From Desulfoluna butyratoxydans (GTDB taxonomy: Bacteria; Desulfobacterota; Desulfobacteria; Desulfobacterales; Desulfolunaceae), in the NCBI RefSeq assembly GCF_900699765.1, contig NZ_CAADHO010000004.1, positions 463,806 to 527,805 of the forward strand: DNA of 64,000 nucleotides. Reading direction: 5' to 3'. Position numbers and translations under genes: made by a program. Below, one piece after another: positions 52,320 through 61,700 of this stretch (position 1 is its first letter; each line of letters opens with the position of its first letter). Below the pieces are notes generated by a model, which was not told the origin of the DNA, ran no database searches, and saw only the letters and a list, made by a program, of their open reading frames with translations.

Positions 52320-54254
52320 ATGTGCAACAGGTTGTTCCGTCGGGTGATCCCGATGGCTGTTTTTGTTTTATCGGTGACAACCGTCGCTTTGGCAGAAGGC
52401 GAACGGGTTGTCTCAGAGTCCATGACACTGCGTCAGGCACTCGAAATCGTCACAAACACAAATCCGGAAATTTTGGAGGCCAGGCAGAGGTACGAAAGCG
52501 TTCTTGCTGAGCGATCCATCGCAAAAAGCGGGTATCGTCCAACCATCGGCGCAGAACTTGCTGCGGGACCGGAAGTAACGGACGGCGAAGATACCAACGA
52601 TGAGCGCGAGGAGTTGACGGCTGCAACGGCAACGGTCTATGCGCGGATGAATTTATTCAACGGCGGCAGAACACGGGCCACCGTGCGGGAGACCGACGCC
52701 CGGATCCTCTCCGCCGCTTACGAAGTGCTCAATGTCAGCAACCGGGTCTATCTGGATACGGCCGAAGCTTACCTCGGTGTGCTCCAGGCCAAAGAGATGC
52801 TGGCCCTGGCGAAAAAGAACGTGGCCACCCAGAAGCAGATTCTCCGCCAGGTAAGGGAAAAGGCCGAGTCCGGGTTCAACAGGGTCTCCGACCTCAAAAA
52901 CTCCGAGGCCCGGTTTGCCCTGGCCCAGAGCAACTACATCTCCAGGCAGCAGAACCTGAATCAGGCGGTGGTCAAGTTCCACAGGCAGTTCGGCCGTTTT
53001 GTCTCCCCTGATCGCATGGTGCGTCCTGCCCCGTCCTTTTTCGTTCCCGAGACCGTCGAGGGTACGGTGGATATCGCGTTGAAAAATCATCCGGCCCTGT
53101 GGGTCTCCCAGTCCAATATCCAGGTTCGAAAGCAGGCCGTGGAAAAAGCAAAGGCCGCGTACTGGCCCTCCCTGGACCTTGAGCTCAAGGCCCAGCGTCG
53201 TTCCGATACCGGGGGAGACGAAGGGGACACAGACCAGGCCTCGGCCATGCTGAAGCTGAACTACACGTTCTTTGACGGCGGCGTAAGAAAAGGGGAAACC
53301 CTGAAGAGCAACAGGAACCTTCATGGGGAAAATTACAGGGCTTACCTCGAACGGCGAAACGTCAATGAGTCCGTGAGGCTGGCCTGGAATATCCTTCAGG
53401 CTGAAAAACAGCGGGAAAAATACCTCGGTGACCATGTTCGGCTCTCCCTGGACACCCTGTCCGCCTTTAAAGAGGAGTACCACTTAGGTCGCCGCACCCT
53501 CCTTGACCTGCTCAACATGGAAAACGAATACAACTCGGCGGAAACCGCCTTGGTGGAGTCCGTGTACTCCTGTCTGACGGCCACCTACAGGATCGCAGGC
53601 ACAACCGGGCTGATGCTGCGGGAATACGATCCGGGCCTTCGCAAGGCCATGGGGCTTCCCCTGGAGGCATCCCTGGAGTGCGCCGGGGACGACGACCTGG
53701 AGCACAACCGGGACCAGGACTCCGTGGACGATCCCTGTGACCAGTGCGACAACTCCGTTCCGAAGAGCAGCACACCTGCATCGGGTTGCGCCGGGGACGC
53801 CATGCAGACCGTGGGATTCGAGGAGACAGACGTCGTGGCCCCGTACATCGTGACCGGGACACCGGACGCCTTTGACCTGAAGATCGATACCTCCCGGAAG
53901 GAGCAGACCATCGCCCTTGAGGGGATCAGCTTCAAGCGCAACTCGGGTTCACTGACCAAAGAGGCTGAAAAGCAGCTCACCTACGTTGCGGACCAGCTCA
54001 AGGCCACAGAGGGGTTTTCCGTTGAAGTGGTGGGGCATACCGATTCCGACGGCTCCAAGGCTTACAACCTCAAACTCTCCCGGAAAAGAGCCCGTAGTGT
54101 GTGTGACGCCCTTGTGGGACTGGGTGTGAATCGTGAGATCCTCTCCTGGTCCGGCAAAGGGGAGAGCGAGCCCGTGGCGGACAACGCCACCGGGGACGGC
54201 AAACGAAAAAATCGACGGACCGAGTTCAAGCTGACCAGAAAGGTCCGTTCGTAA
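52320..54254 (+). CDS. TolC-family outer membrane channel fused to an OmpA domain (LapE-like)
   Basis: About 644 residues. Signal peptide to about residue 26. The TolC-like outer-membrane efflux domain spans about 35-445 (LRQALEIVTNTNPEILEARQ, SYISRQQNLN-type helices, LLDLLNMENEYN). An Asp/Cys-rich linker follows (NRDQDSVDDPCDQCDNSVP), like a thrombospondin type 3 repeat. The OmpA-like peptidoglycan-binding domain is C-terminal (VEVVGHTDSDGSKAYN, LSRKRARSV). It is the exit channel for a type I secreted adhesin, anchored to the wall. ATG 52320 is preferred; a GTG at 52299 is possible. First gene of the operon. Confidence 0.87.
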   Translation: MCNRLFRRVIPMAVFVLSVTTVALAEGERVVSESMTLRQALEIVTNTNPEILEARQRYESVLAERSIAKSGYRPTIGAELAAGPEVTDGEDTNDEREELTAATATVYARMNLFNGGRTRATVRETDARILSAAYEVLNVSNRVYLDTAEAYLGVLQAKEMLALAKKNVATQKQILRQVREKAESGFNRVSDLKNSEARFALAQSNYISRQQNLNQAVVKFHRQFGRFVSPDRMVRPAPSFFVPETVEGTVDIALKNHPALWVSQSNIQVRKQAVEKAKAAYWPSLDLELKAQRRSDTGGDEGDTDQASAMLKLNYTFFDGGVRKGETLKSNRNLHGENYRAYLERRNVNESVRLAWNILQAEKQREKYLGDHVRLSLDTLSAFKEEYHLGRRTLLDLLNMENEYNSAETALVESVYSCLTATYRIAGTTGLMLREYDPGLRKAMGLPLEASLECAGDDDLEHNRDQDSVDDPCDQCDNSVPKSSTPASGCAGDAMQTVGFEETDVVAPYIVTGTPDAFDLKIDTSRKEQTIALEGISFKRNSGSLTKEAEKQLTYVADQLKATEGFSVEVVGHTDSDGSKAYNLKLSRKRARSVCDALVGLGVNREILSWSGKGESEPVADNATGDGKRKNRRTEFKLTRKVRS

Positions 54255-54288
54255 ATTGGCGGGGAGTCCTTTCCCCACCGGAGGCTTC

Positions 54289-54945
54289 GTGCGTCGAGCC
54301 TTTTTGATACTTCTGGTGTGTTCACAGCTTGTGGCTGCACGGGAGGCCAATCGTTTCTATGTGCCCGAGAATGCAGCCGCACGCTACAGGGAGACCTACG
54401 GAGAGCAGGCCACCAAACGCCTCAACGGCCTTCTTGCCCTTATGGAAAGCCTGGTGAACGCCACTGAAGAGCAGAAGGTGGCCGAGATCAACCGGTTTTT
54501 CAACCAGGTAACCTACGCCACGGACAGGACCGTGTGGAACCGGGACGATTACTGGGCAAGCCGCCTTGAGTTTTTGGGCAAGGGGCGGGGCGACTGTGAG
54601 GATTTCGCGGTGGCCAAGTACCTGACCATGGTCCAGGTGGGGGTGCCCGAGGAGAAGGTATTTCTCACCTATGTCAAGGCCATCGGCTACCCGGACGCTG
54701 CTCACCTCGTTGTGACCTACTACGCTGCGCCCGGCGCCGTTCCCCTCGTTTTGGACAACTACAAGACCACCATCGAACCCGCCACCGAACGTCCCGATTT
54801 GATCCCGGTCTACAGTTTTACAGCCGATGACCTGTACCTTCAGAAACAGCAGGGCCTGGGCAAGCGGATAAACAGGAAACCCTTGAAAAACCAGAAGAAG
54901 CTGAAAGCCGTTGATCCGGAGATCCGTGAAAGGGGAAGGTCATGA
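54289..54945 (+). CDS. lapG: LapG-type periplasmic cysteine protease
   Basis: About 218 residues, bacterial transglutaminase-like cysteine peptidase. Signal peptide at the N-terminus; catalytic triad in RGDCEDFA (about C103), AAHLVVTYY (about H139) and LVLDNYK (about D156). LapG cuts the retention module of a LapA-like adhesin unless LapD, bound to c-di-GMP, holds it. Start: GTG 54289 just behind GGAGG. Its stop overlaps the start of the LapD-like gene. Confidence 0.88.
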   Translation: MRRAFLILLVCSQLVAAREANRFYVPENAAARYRETYGEQATKRLNGLLALMESLVNATEEQKVAEINRFFNQVTYATDRTVWNRDDYWASRLEFLGKGRGDCEDFAVAKYLTMVQVGVPEEKVFLTYVKAIGYPDAAHLVVTYYAAPGAVPLVLDNYKTTIEPATERPDLIPVYSFTADDLYLQKQQGLGKRINRKPLKNQKKLKAVDPEIRERGRS

Positions 54946-56885
54946 GTCTTTTCAAACAGATACAGGTGTTGATAACCGTGGTCCTTGTGGTGATGCTGAG
55001 CATTGTCATGAAGATCAACTTTGACCGTGCCCGTGATTTTACCGGGATGCAGCTTTACACCGGCGCGAAAAACACCGCCAATGTCTTGGCCCTGTCCCTG
55101 AGTTCCGCACCTGCCGACGCGGGGTTTACGAAGTCGGCTGTGAACGCCATGTTTGACGGGGGGTATTACGAACGCATCGAGCTCGTCCGTTCAAACGGCG
55201 TACCGGTCTACGAGCGGCACGAGGCCGTGCGCGTGGAAGGGGTACCCGAGCTGTTTATCCGCATGGTGACCCTGGATCCGCCCGTTGCCGAGGCCCGTGT
55301 CATGAACGGGTGGTCCGTCTTCGGAACCCTCAAGGTGAAAGGGCATCCGGGACACGCCTATCTGCGGCTCTGGGACACCTTCAAGCAGCTCTGCCTCACC
55401 TTTGTGCTGGTGGGCGGCGCAGCCCTTTTCGTCTGCTGGGTTATCCTGCGGTATCTCATGAGGTCCCTGACGGACATCCGGCGTCAGGCCGAGGCCATCA
55501 GCAACCACGAGTTCATCATCAACAGCAATCTTCCCGGCACCCCGGAACTCAAAGAGGTGGTCCTTGCCATGAACACCATGGTGGAAAAAGTGAAGGCCAT
55601 CTTCGACCGGCAGCTGCAAACCATTCGGGATTATCAGGCGCTTCACTTCAAGGACCCCGATACCGGGGTGTACAACCGTTCCTATTTCGTAAAGCAGCTG
55701 GGGCATTTCCTGGAGAGCGATTCCGGGGGCTCGGTGGGGGCGGTGATGATCCTCAGCCTCGACGGCATGGAGCGCCTCGGCCTGTCCGGTGGTCATCCCG
55801 TGATGCACCATTTTTACAGCGGGCTCGTGGAAATGATGAAAACCGAGGCAGCAAAGGTCCCTGAGCATGTGGTTGCCCGGTTGTCCCACCAGGAGTTCGG
55901 CGTGGCCCTTCCCGGGTGCCTTCGGGAAGATGCCCTGGCCGTCTCCGATGCCATCATTAAGGGCGCCCATGCCCTGACCACCGGCCACCCCACCTTCAAG
56001 GGCGAGGTGACCGTCAGCGGAGGGCTGGCAGCCTACGGAGCTGAAGAGCGCGTGGGCAGCATCCTGTCCAAAGTCGATTACGCCCTTTCTGTCTCCAAAT
56101 CCGGGGCCCCCTGGATGGTGAAAACTTACAGCGGCCGGTCCGCCCCCTGCCTCTCGGGGAAATACGAGTGGAAGCGGATGATCGAAGATGCCTTTGACAG
56201 CGGGCGGTTTCCTGTGGATGCCCAGGCTGTTGTGTCGGCCGACGGCGAGCTTCATCGGGAGGTGTATGTCTCCATGGTGGACGGCGACGGGGTGCTTCAC
56301 AAGGCAGGGGAGTTCATGCCCATGATCATTACCCTGGGGTATGCGGCCCGACTGGATCGGGTTGTGCTTGATGCCGTGGCAGAGCAGATCGCCCGGGATC
56401 GTCACGGGGTTTTCGCCGTCAACCTGACCCGTGAATTCTGCAGGGACCGGGAGTCGTTCCTGTGGCTTCGGCAGTTCCTGTCTGCCCAGCGGCCCGTGCG
56501 GCACCGGGTTGTCTTCGAACTTCAGGAGGCGACCCTTCTGAGCTCTCCGGAGATCTGCATGGACCTTGCCGGGCTTTTCCGGGGCATGGGCTACGGGTTC
56601 GGCCTGGATCAGTGCACGATGCAGGATGCCACCCTGACCCTTTTGAAAGACCTGAAGCCCGACTACATGAAAGTGGATGCCGATTATCTGGATGATCCGG
56701 AGCAGGGTGGGGTGTCCGACGTCGCCCTCAATGCCCTTGCCACCATTGCGGACAGCCTGGGGATCAGGCTTGTGGCATCGAAAATTGAATCAGAGGACCA
56801 ACGGGAGATGCTGGAGAGGAGGAACATCCGTTTCTTCCAGGGCCGTGCCATCGCCGAGGTCGAACCGTTGGGGAATCCGTCATGA
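54942..56885 (+). CDS. lapD: LapD-type c-di-GMP receptor
   Basis: 647 residues. Transmembrane helix at 8-25, a periplasmic LapD/MoxY-type domain to about 140, second helix near 150-172, HAMP, then degenerate GGDEF (SHQEFGVALP in place of GGDEF, about residue 315) and degenerate EAL (ELQEAT, about 525). The loss of both catalytic motifs fits a receptor rather than an enzyme. It would bind LapG in the periplasm when c-di-GMP is high. Overlaps lapG and the ABC transporter gene by 4 bases each. Confidence 0.88.
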   Translation: MSLFKQIQVLITVVLVVMLSIVMKINFDRARDFTGMQLYTGAKNTANVLALSLSSAPADAGFTKSAVNAMFDGGYYERIELVRSNGVPVYERHEAVRVEGVPELFIRMVTLDPPVAEARVMNGWSVFGTLKVKGHPGHAYLRLWDTFKQLCLTFVLVGGAALFVCWVILRYLMRSLTDIRRQAEAISNHEFIINSNLPGTPELKEVVLAMNTMVEKVKAIFDRQLQTIRDYQALHFKDPDTGVYNRSYFVKQLGHFLESDSGGSVGAVMILSLDGMERLGLSGGHPVMHHFYSGLVEMMKTEAAKVPEHVVARLSHQEFGVALPGCLREDALAVSDAIIKGAHALTTGHPTFKGEVTVSGGLAAYGAEERVGSILSKVDYALSVSKSGAPWMVKTYSGRSAPCLSGKYEWKRMIEDAFDSGRFPVDAQAVVSADGELHREVYVSMVDGDGVLHKAGEFMPMIITLGYAARLDRVVLDAVAEQIARDRHGVFAVNLTREFCRDRESFLWLRQFLSAQRPVRHRVVFELQEATLLSSPEICMDLAGLFRGMGYGFGLDQCTMQDATLTLLKDLKPDYMKVDADYLDDPEQGGVSDVALNALATIADSLGIRLVASKIESEDQREMLERRNIRFFQGRAIAEVEPLGNPS

Positions 56886-59026
56886 GTTACGATATATCCA
56901 CAGACCCGGTGATGCAGTGCCTGGTCGTGCTGACAAAGATAAACAACAAACCCGCCTCGGCAGAAGCCCTGGCTCAGGGGCTGCCCTTTGATCCCACGGT
57001 GGAGAAGCAGCGGCTCTTCAGCCTGGACAAGGGCAAGTCCAACGTCTCCCGGGCAGCAGCCAAGGCAGGCTTTCAGTCCCGCCTCCAGAAGCGGTCTCTC
57101 TCCGAAATCCCGGCCGTTGTCCTGCCCGTCATCCTGATGCTTAAAGATGACAAGGCGTGTGTGCTGACGCGGATTTCCCACGGCAGCGGCATGGCCGAGA
57201 TCATCGTGCCGGAGGTGGACGACACCCCCCGGGAGATTGAGATCGAGCGTCTGGCCGAGGAGTACCTGGGCTATGTTTTTTTTCTGAAGCGCACCTATGA
57301 CGGGGCTTCCGGGGATGATGAAGAGGTGAGACGCCCCTCGGACGGGCATTGGTTTTTCGGGACCATGAAGCGCTTCAAGGGGATCTACGCGCGGGTGCTA
57401 TTGGGCACGCTCCTGGTGAACCTGTTTGTGGTGGCAGGGCCTCTGTTTACCATGAACGTTTACGACCGGATCATTCCCCATAACGCCGTGGAGACCCTCT
57501 GGGTCCTGGCGTCCGGCATCTGTCTTGTCTATCTTTTTGACCTGGTCATCAAGTGTATCCGCACCTCGTTCCTTGAAACAGCGGCCAAGAAGAGCGACAT
57601 CATCCTCTCGTCCCTTCTTTTTGAACAGGCCATGAACCTCAAGCTGAAGGAGAGGCCCCGGTCCGTGGGCTCCTTTGCCAACAACATCAAAGATTTTGAA
57701 AGCATCCGCTCCTTTTTTACCTCCAGCGCGGTCACCGCGTTTATCGAGGTGCCCTTTGCCGTTCTTTTCATGATCGTCATCTACTCGATCCATCCGGTAA
57801 TGGCCCGAGTGCCGCTTACGGTCATGGTCCTGATCCTCCTGACGAGTCTTTGTCTGAAAAAGCCCATCTACAGGATCGTGGAGAGCACCCATGAAGCCGC
57901 GGCCCGGAAAAACGGGATCCTGGTGGAGGCCCTGGCCAACCTGGAGACCATCAAGGCCTTCAACGCAGGCAGCTCCATGCAGTGGCACTGGGAGGAGAGC
58001 ACCGGGGATATTGCGACAAAGAGCCTCAAATCCCGCATTATGTCCAACTCCCTGAGCGTTTTTTCCGCCTTTCTGACCCAGTTCAGCTCCGTTGCCATTA
58101 TCGTGGTGGGGGTCTACCTCATCAAAGCGGGCGAACTCTCCATGGGCGGGCTTATCGCCATCAACATGCTCTCTTCCCGCACCATCGCCCCCATGTCCCA
58201 GGTGGTGGCGCTGCTTTCCGGGTTCGAGCAGATGCGCGCCGGACTCAAATCCCTCAACGAGTTGATGGACAAGGAGGTGGAGCGTCCCGCAACCAAGCAG
58301 TTTGTCCGGCGTCAGGATATCAAGGGCGACATTGAGTTCAAGGACGTGAGTTTTGCCTATCCGGGCGAGCAGATCAATGCCCTGTCGGACGTGAACTTTC
58401 GCATCAAGGCAGGCGAGCGGGTAGGGATCATCGGTCAGGTGGGGTCGGGTAAATCCACCATCAGCAAGATCCTCCTTGGATTTTACGAGCAGGATCAGGG
58501 CTCGGTTTTTGTGGACGGCCTGGATGTCCGGCAGATCGATCCCGTGGACCTGCGGCACCATTTCAGCTACGTGCCCCAGGATGTGGTTCTGTTCTCCGGT
58601 ACGGTGCGGGACAACATGACCCTGAAATCTCCCCATGCGGACGATCGGGCCATCATCAGGGCGGCTGAAATCGGCAGGGTGAACACCTTTACGGACCGTC
58701 ACCCCCTGGGCATGGATCTTCAGGTGGGGGAGCGGGGCGCCAGCCTCTCGGGAGGGCAGCGCCAGTCCGTGGCCCTGGCCCGCTGCTTCATCGACGACAC
58801 CCCTTTGGTCCTGCTGGACGAACCCACCAACGCCATGGATTTCAATACGGAGCTTCAGGTGATTTCCAACTTAAAGCAGGTGACCCAGGGCAAGACCACG
58901 GTCATCATTACCCACAAACCCTCGATACTGGAGGTGGTGGACCGCATCATCGTGATGCACAACGGGTCCGTTGCCATGGATGGCCCCAAGGCCGAGGTGC
59001 TGGCAAAGCTGGGGGGGGCGCAGTAA
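56882..59026 (+). CDS. lapB: type I secretion ABC transporter (LapB-like)
   Basis: 714 residues. An N-terminal C39-like domain (1-140) without the usual catalytic DCGP-type Cys-His pair, so probably a docking domain; then a six-helix ABC membrane domain (about 165-440) and an ATPase with Walker A GQVGSGKST, signature LSGGQRQ, Walker B VLLLDEPT-type and the H-loop THKPS. This is the LapB/RtxB class that exports large RTX adhesins. ATG overlaps lapD. Confidence 0.92.
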   Translation: MSYDISTDPVMQCLVVLTKINNKPASAEALAQGLPFDPTVEKQRLFSLDKGKSNVSRAAAKAGFQSRLQKRSLSEIPAVVLPVILMLKDDKACVLTRISHGSGMAEIIVPEVDDTPREIEIERLAEEYLGYVFFLKRTYDGASGDDEEVRRPSDGHWFFGTMKRFKGIYARVLLGTLLVNLFVVAGPLFTMNVYDRIIPHNAVETLWVLASGICLVYLFDLVIKCIRTSFLETAAKKSDIILSSLLFEQAMNLKLKERPRSVGSFANNIKDFESIRSFFTSSAVTAFIEVPFAVLFMIVIYSIHPVMARVPLTVMVLILLTSLCLKKPIYRIVESTHEAAARKNGILVEALANLETIKAFNAGSSMQWHWEESTGDIATKSLKSRIMSNSLSVFSAFLTQFSSVAIIVVGVYLIKAGELSMGGLIAINMLSSRTIAPMSQVVALLSGFEQMRAGLKSLNELMDKEVERPATKQFVRRQDIKGDIEFKDVSFAYPGEQINALSDVNFRIKAGERVGIIGQVGSGKSTISKILLGFYEQDQGSVFVDGLDVRQIDPVDLRHHFSYVPQDVVLFSGTVRDNMTLKSPHADDRAIIRAAEIGRVNTFTDRHPLGMDLQVGERGASLSGGQRQSVALARCFIDDTPLVLLDEPTNAMDFNTELQVISNLKQVTQGKTTVIITHKPSILEVVDRIIVMHNGSVAMDGPKAEVLAKLGGAQ

Positions 59027-60409
59027 ATGGCAACCGAAAAGAGTGTGCGGAAACAAGGCGTCCAGGGGCGCCGTCTGTCGGGGCGGTCCGGGCGATACAG
59101 CAGCCAGGACATTGAGTTCATGAACAGCTTGAGCGCTGCCGTCCTTGCGGGAAACCCTAAAAAATCAAATTTCTTTTTGTGGATCATTGCCGCCCTGGTG
59201 TTTTCCCTTCTCGGGTGGATGAGCGTTGCGCGCCTGGATGAGCGAACCCGTGGCATCGGCAAGGTGATTCCTTCCCGCCAGATCCAAGTGGTGCAGAACC
59301 TTGAAGGGGGGATCATCAAGGAGATCAGGGTCCGGGAAGGGGACAAGGTGACCAAAGGGGAGGTGCTCATCGCCATCGACGACACGGGCGTGGGCAGCTC
59401 TTACGCGGAGAGCAGCTCGGTGATCAACGAACTCACGGCCCGCTCCGTCCGTCTGGCGGCCGAAGCCGGAATTCTCTCCTTTGAAGAGGGCGTGGCCGAA
59501 GCCCAGGAGGTCAAGGACCTGCTTGCAAAGGAGAAGCGCCTCTACGAGACCAACACCCGGCGCAAGCAAAGCGAAATCGAGGTGATGCGCGAACGGCTTC
59601 GCCAGCGCGAGATCGAACTGGCCGAAGCAGAGATGAACATCCGCATGCTGGAGAGCAGCACTCAGATGATCGCCCGGGAGATGGAGCTCACGCGTCCTCT
59701 GTACAGGAAAGGGCTGGTCTCGGAGTTGGAGTATATTCAGCTCAAGCAAAAATCCCTGGACAGGAACCACGAGCTTGAAAGCGCGCGGAAAAAGGTCGAA
59801 ACCCTCAACTCCCGTATTGTGGAGGCCAAAGAGCAGAACAGTGAGCTGGAGGCGCGGTTTCGAAGCGAAGCCCAGGAAGAGTACAACAAGGTGATGGCAG
59901 AGATCGAACGCCTCAACCAGAGCCGCCTGGCCATTGAGGACCGGGTTCAGCGCACAAGCGTCCGGTCCCCTGTGAACGGTACGGTTAAGCAGATCCTCAT
60001 CAATACCGTGGGCGGGGTGGTGAAGCCGGGCATGGACATCCTGGAGATCGTCCCGGATGAAGAATCCCTGGTGGTAGAAGCGAAAATCAAGCCCTCGGAC
60101 ATCGCCTTTCTCTACCCCGGCCTGAAGGCTGTGGTAAAGATCACGGCCTACGATTTTGCCATTTACGGCGGCCTTGACGGCCAGGTGACCCACATCAGCG
60201 CGGACACCATCACCGATGACCGAAGGGAAGAGTACTACCTGGTCCGCATCGAGACGGACCGGAACTACCTCGGCACGGACGAGAACAAAAAAGAGATTAT
60301 AGTTGGGATGACGGCCCAGGTGGACATCATCACGGGCAGCAAAACCGTGATGGCCTATCTGCTGAAACCGATTTTAAGGGCCAAAGAAAATGCGTTGGGG
60401 GAGAGGTAG
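59027..60409 (+). CDS. lapC: type I secretion membrane fusion protein, HlyD family (LapC-like)
   Basis: 460 residues. One transmembrane helix near 45-65, a barrel-sandwich hybrid domain (VVQNLEGGIIKEIRVREGDKV), a long coiled-coil hairpin at about 140-310 and a C-terminal beta domain (VRSPVNGTVKQILINTVGGV). It links the ABC transporter to the TolC channel. It starts immediately after the lapB stop. Confidence 0.92.
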   Translation: MATEKSVRKQGVQGRRLSGRSGRYSSQDIEFMNSLSAAVLAGNPKKSNFFLWIIAALVFSLLGWMSVARLDERTRGIGKVIPSRQIQVVQNLEGGIIKEIRVREGDKVTKGEVLIAIDDTGVGSSYAESSSVINELTARSVRLAAEAGILSFEEGVAEAQEVKDLLAKEKRLYETNTRRKQSEIEVMRERLRQREIELAEAEMNIRMLESSTQMIAREMELTRPLYRKGLVSELEYIQLKQKSLDRNHELESARKKVETLNSRIVEAKEQNSELEARFRSEAQEEYNKVMAEIERLNQSRLAIEDRVQRTSVRSPVNGTVKQILINTVGGVVKPGMDILEIVPDEESLVVEAKIKPSDIAFLYPGLKAVVKITAYDFAIYGGLDGQVTHISADTITDDRREEYYLVRIETDRNYLGTDENKKEIIVGMTAQVDIITGSKTVMAYLLKPILRAKENALGER

Positions 60410-60412
60410 TTC

Positions 60413-61003
60413 ATGATTTGTGTGTGCAGTAGCGATAGCCGGTGGGTGAAATCCCTTGCCGGTCTTCCCCTTGATGACGACAATCTCGTGCATGTGACCG
60501 GCCTTGAGGGGCTGTCCGATGTGGAACCGAATTCTGTGAGCCTGCTTCTCATCGACTTGAAATCCTGCGGCGAAGACAATCTGGATTCGGTTGTCCCTCC
60601 CATGATTGCCCTTGCCGAAAGGCCCCTGTACGACCAGGGCATGAGGCTTCTGCGGCGCGGGGTCCGCGGCTACGGCAATCGCCACATGCACCGCGAAAAC
60701 CTGGCCCAGGCCATTACGGCCGTCAAGGAAGGCCAAGTCTGGATGCCCCCTGAGTTCGTGACCCGGATGATCGCCTCCCTTACACCGACACTACCTGAAA
60801 AGGCCTTGCCCGATACCCTGGAGCCCTTGAGCAGACGGGAAGAAGAGGTGGCAGGCTTTGTGGCAGAAGGCCTCTCCAACAAGGAGATCGCCGAAAAGAT
60901 GGTCATCACCGTGCGCACGGTAAAGGCCCATCTCACCTCGATTTTTGCTAAAACGGGCTTTCGGGATCGCCTGGAGTTGGCTGTGAAGATGAAAAAGGGA
61001 TGA
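60413..61003 (+). CDS. LuxR-type regulator with receiver-like N-terminus
   Basis: 196 residues. The N-terminal 110 residues look like a degenerate receiver domain (SLLLIDLKSCGED in place of the phospho-acceptor loop). The C-terminal 60 residues are a LuxR/GerE helix-turn-helix (LSRREEEVAGFVAEGLSNKE, ITVRTVKAHLTSIF). It lies 3 bases after lapC and probably controls the secretion operon or its adhesin. Phosphorylation is doubtful. Confidence 0.8.
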   Translation: MICVCSSDSRWVKSLAGLPLDDDNLVHVTGLEGLSDVEPNSVSLLLIDLKSCGEDNLDSVVPPMIALAERPLYDQGMRLLRRGVRGYGNRHMHRENLAQAITAVKEGQVWMPPEFVTRMIASLTPTLPEKALPDTLEPLSRREEEVAGFVAEGLSNKEIAEKMVITVRTVKAHLTSIFAKTGFRDRLELAVKMKKG

Positions 61004-61015
61004 TTGGTCTATCGG

Positions 61016-61055
61016 GTTTGTGAAGGGGGCGTTTGCCTCCGTACAAACTGTTTTT
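61016..61055 (+). terminator. Rho-independent terminator of the Lap-type operon
   Basis: GTTTGT pairs with ACAAAC, with an inner GGGGGC/GCCTCC pairing, followed by TGTTTTT. Confidence 0.7.
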
Positions 61056-61297
61056 CCTGAAGGAAAAGAAACTAAATATGGCTGGAATGATTTGTTCCTC
61101 AAAGCGGACAGAATATAAAGCGACTGGGATTGAGAGTCACTTGTGTATCGTGCCATACTCATCTCGCCGATTTATGTAAGGAAAGATGACGAATGTTGGA
61201 CTATGAATACGGAACGATATCTTGATATTTGGAATACTTTAGATAACGAATAAGGCCGAAAAAGCAGCACGTGCGACCGGTCGTGAGCACGTTCTTG
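61056..61297. other. junction of host DNA and AT-rich cassette region
   Basis: About 240 bases without a gene. Base composition drops from GC-rich to AT-rich here, and the left end of the cassette array (about 61241) falls inside it. Confidence 0.45.
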
Positions 61298-61303
61298 TTA
61301 GCG
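61241..61303 (-). repeat. attC-like site at the left end of the cassette array
   Basis: On the minus strand CGCTAAC (61297-61303, containing the stop of the adjacent gene) begins a palindromic stretch with CGACCGGTCG, ending near GTTATCT (61241-61247). The outer boxes are less perfect than at the other two sites. Confidence 0.4.
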
Positions 61304-61672
61304 GATACTTTCCGTCACGTCAGGTTTTTCAAAAGCAAGCACATTGACGCAATAGTTCTCACCTGCAATGAAAAACTCTTGCACCTCACCGTTCTCCATT
61401 GATATAAAACCTTTTCGTTGGCTTTCTTGGTCGAACCATCCACCACTCTCAATTTCAAAAAGCCATCCATTTGTTGTGGAACAATGCGGCCAAAATTCTA
61501 ATAAATCGCCTTCGTCAAGAACTCTAAAGCCGAGGGTGCTATAAAAGGCAATATCGAACCTATAATTATCAACTGATATTGTAACCACCAACGTCTCAGT
61601 ATCGAAGTCGATATTGATAACTTCAGAGAGATTACCTATCTCGAGCTGTTCATTTAGCGATCGACTTTTCAA
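61298..61672 (-). CDS. hypothetical cassette protein, acidic, 124 residues
   Basis: 124 residues, acidic, no signal peptide or membrane helix. TTG start at 61672, 28 bases after the macro protein stop, so the two probably form one two-gene cassette. Contains GWLFEIESGGWFDQES. Size, charge and AT-rich codon use resemble cassette and immunity-type proteins. Not recognised. Confidence 0.55.
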   Translation of the reverse strand: MKSRSLNEQLEIGNLSEVINIDFDTETLVVTISVDNYRFDIAFYSTLGFRVLDEGDLLEFWPHCSTTNGWLFEIESGGWFDQESQRKGFISMENGEVQEFFIAGENYCVNVLAFEKPDVTESIR

Positions 61673-61700
61673 TATAACAAAACCTCAGATCTACTTGCCG

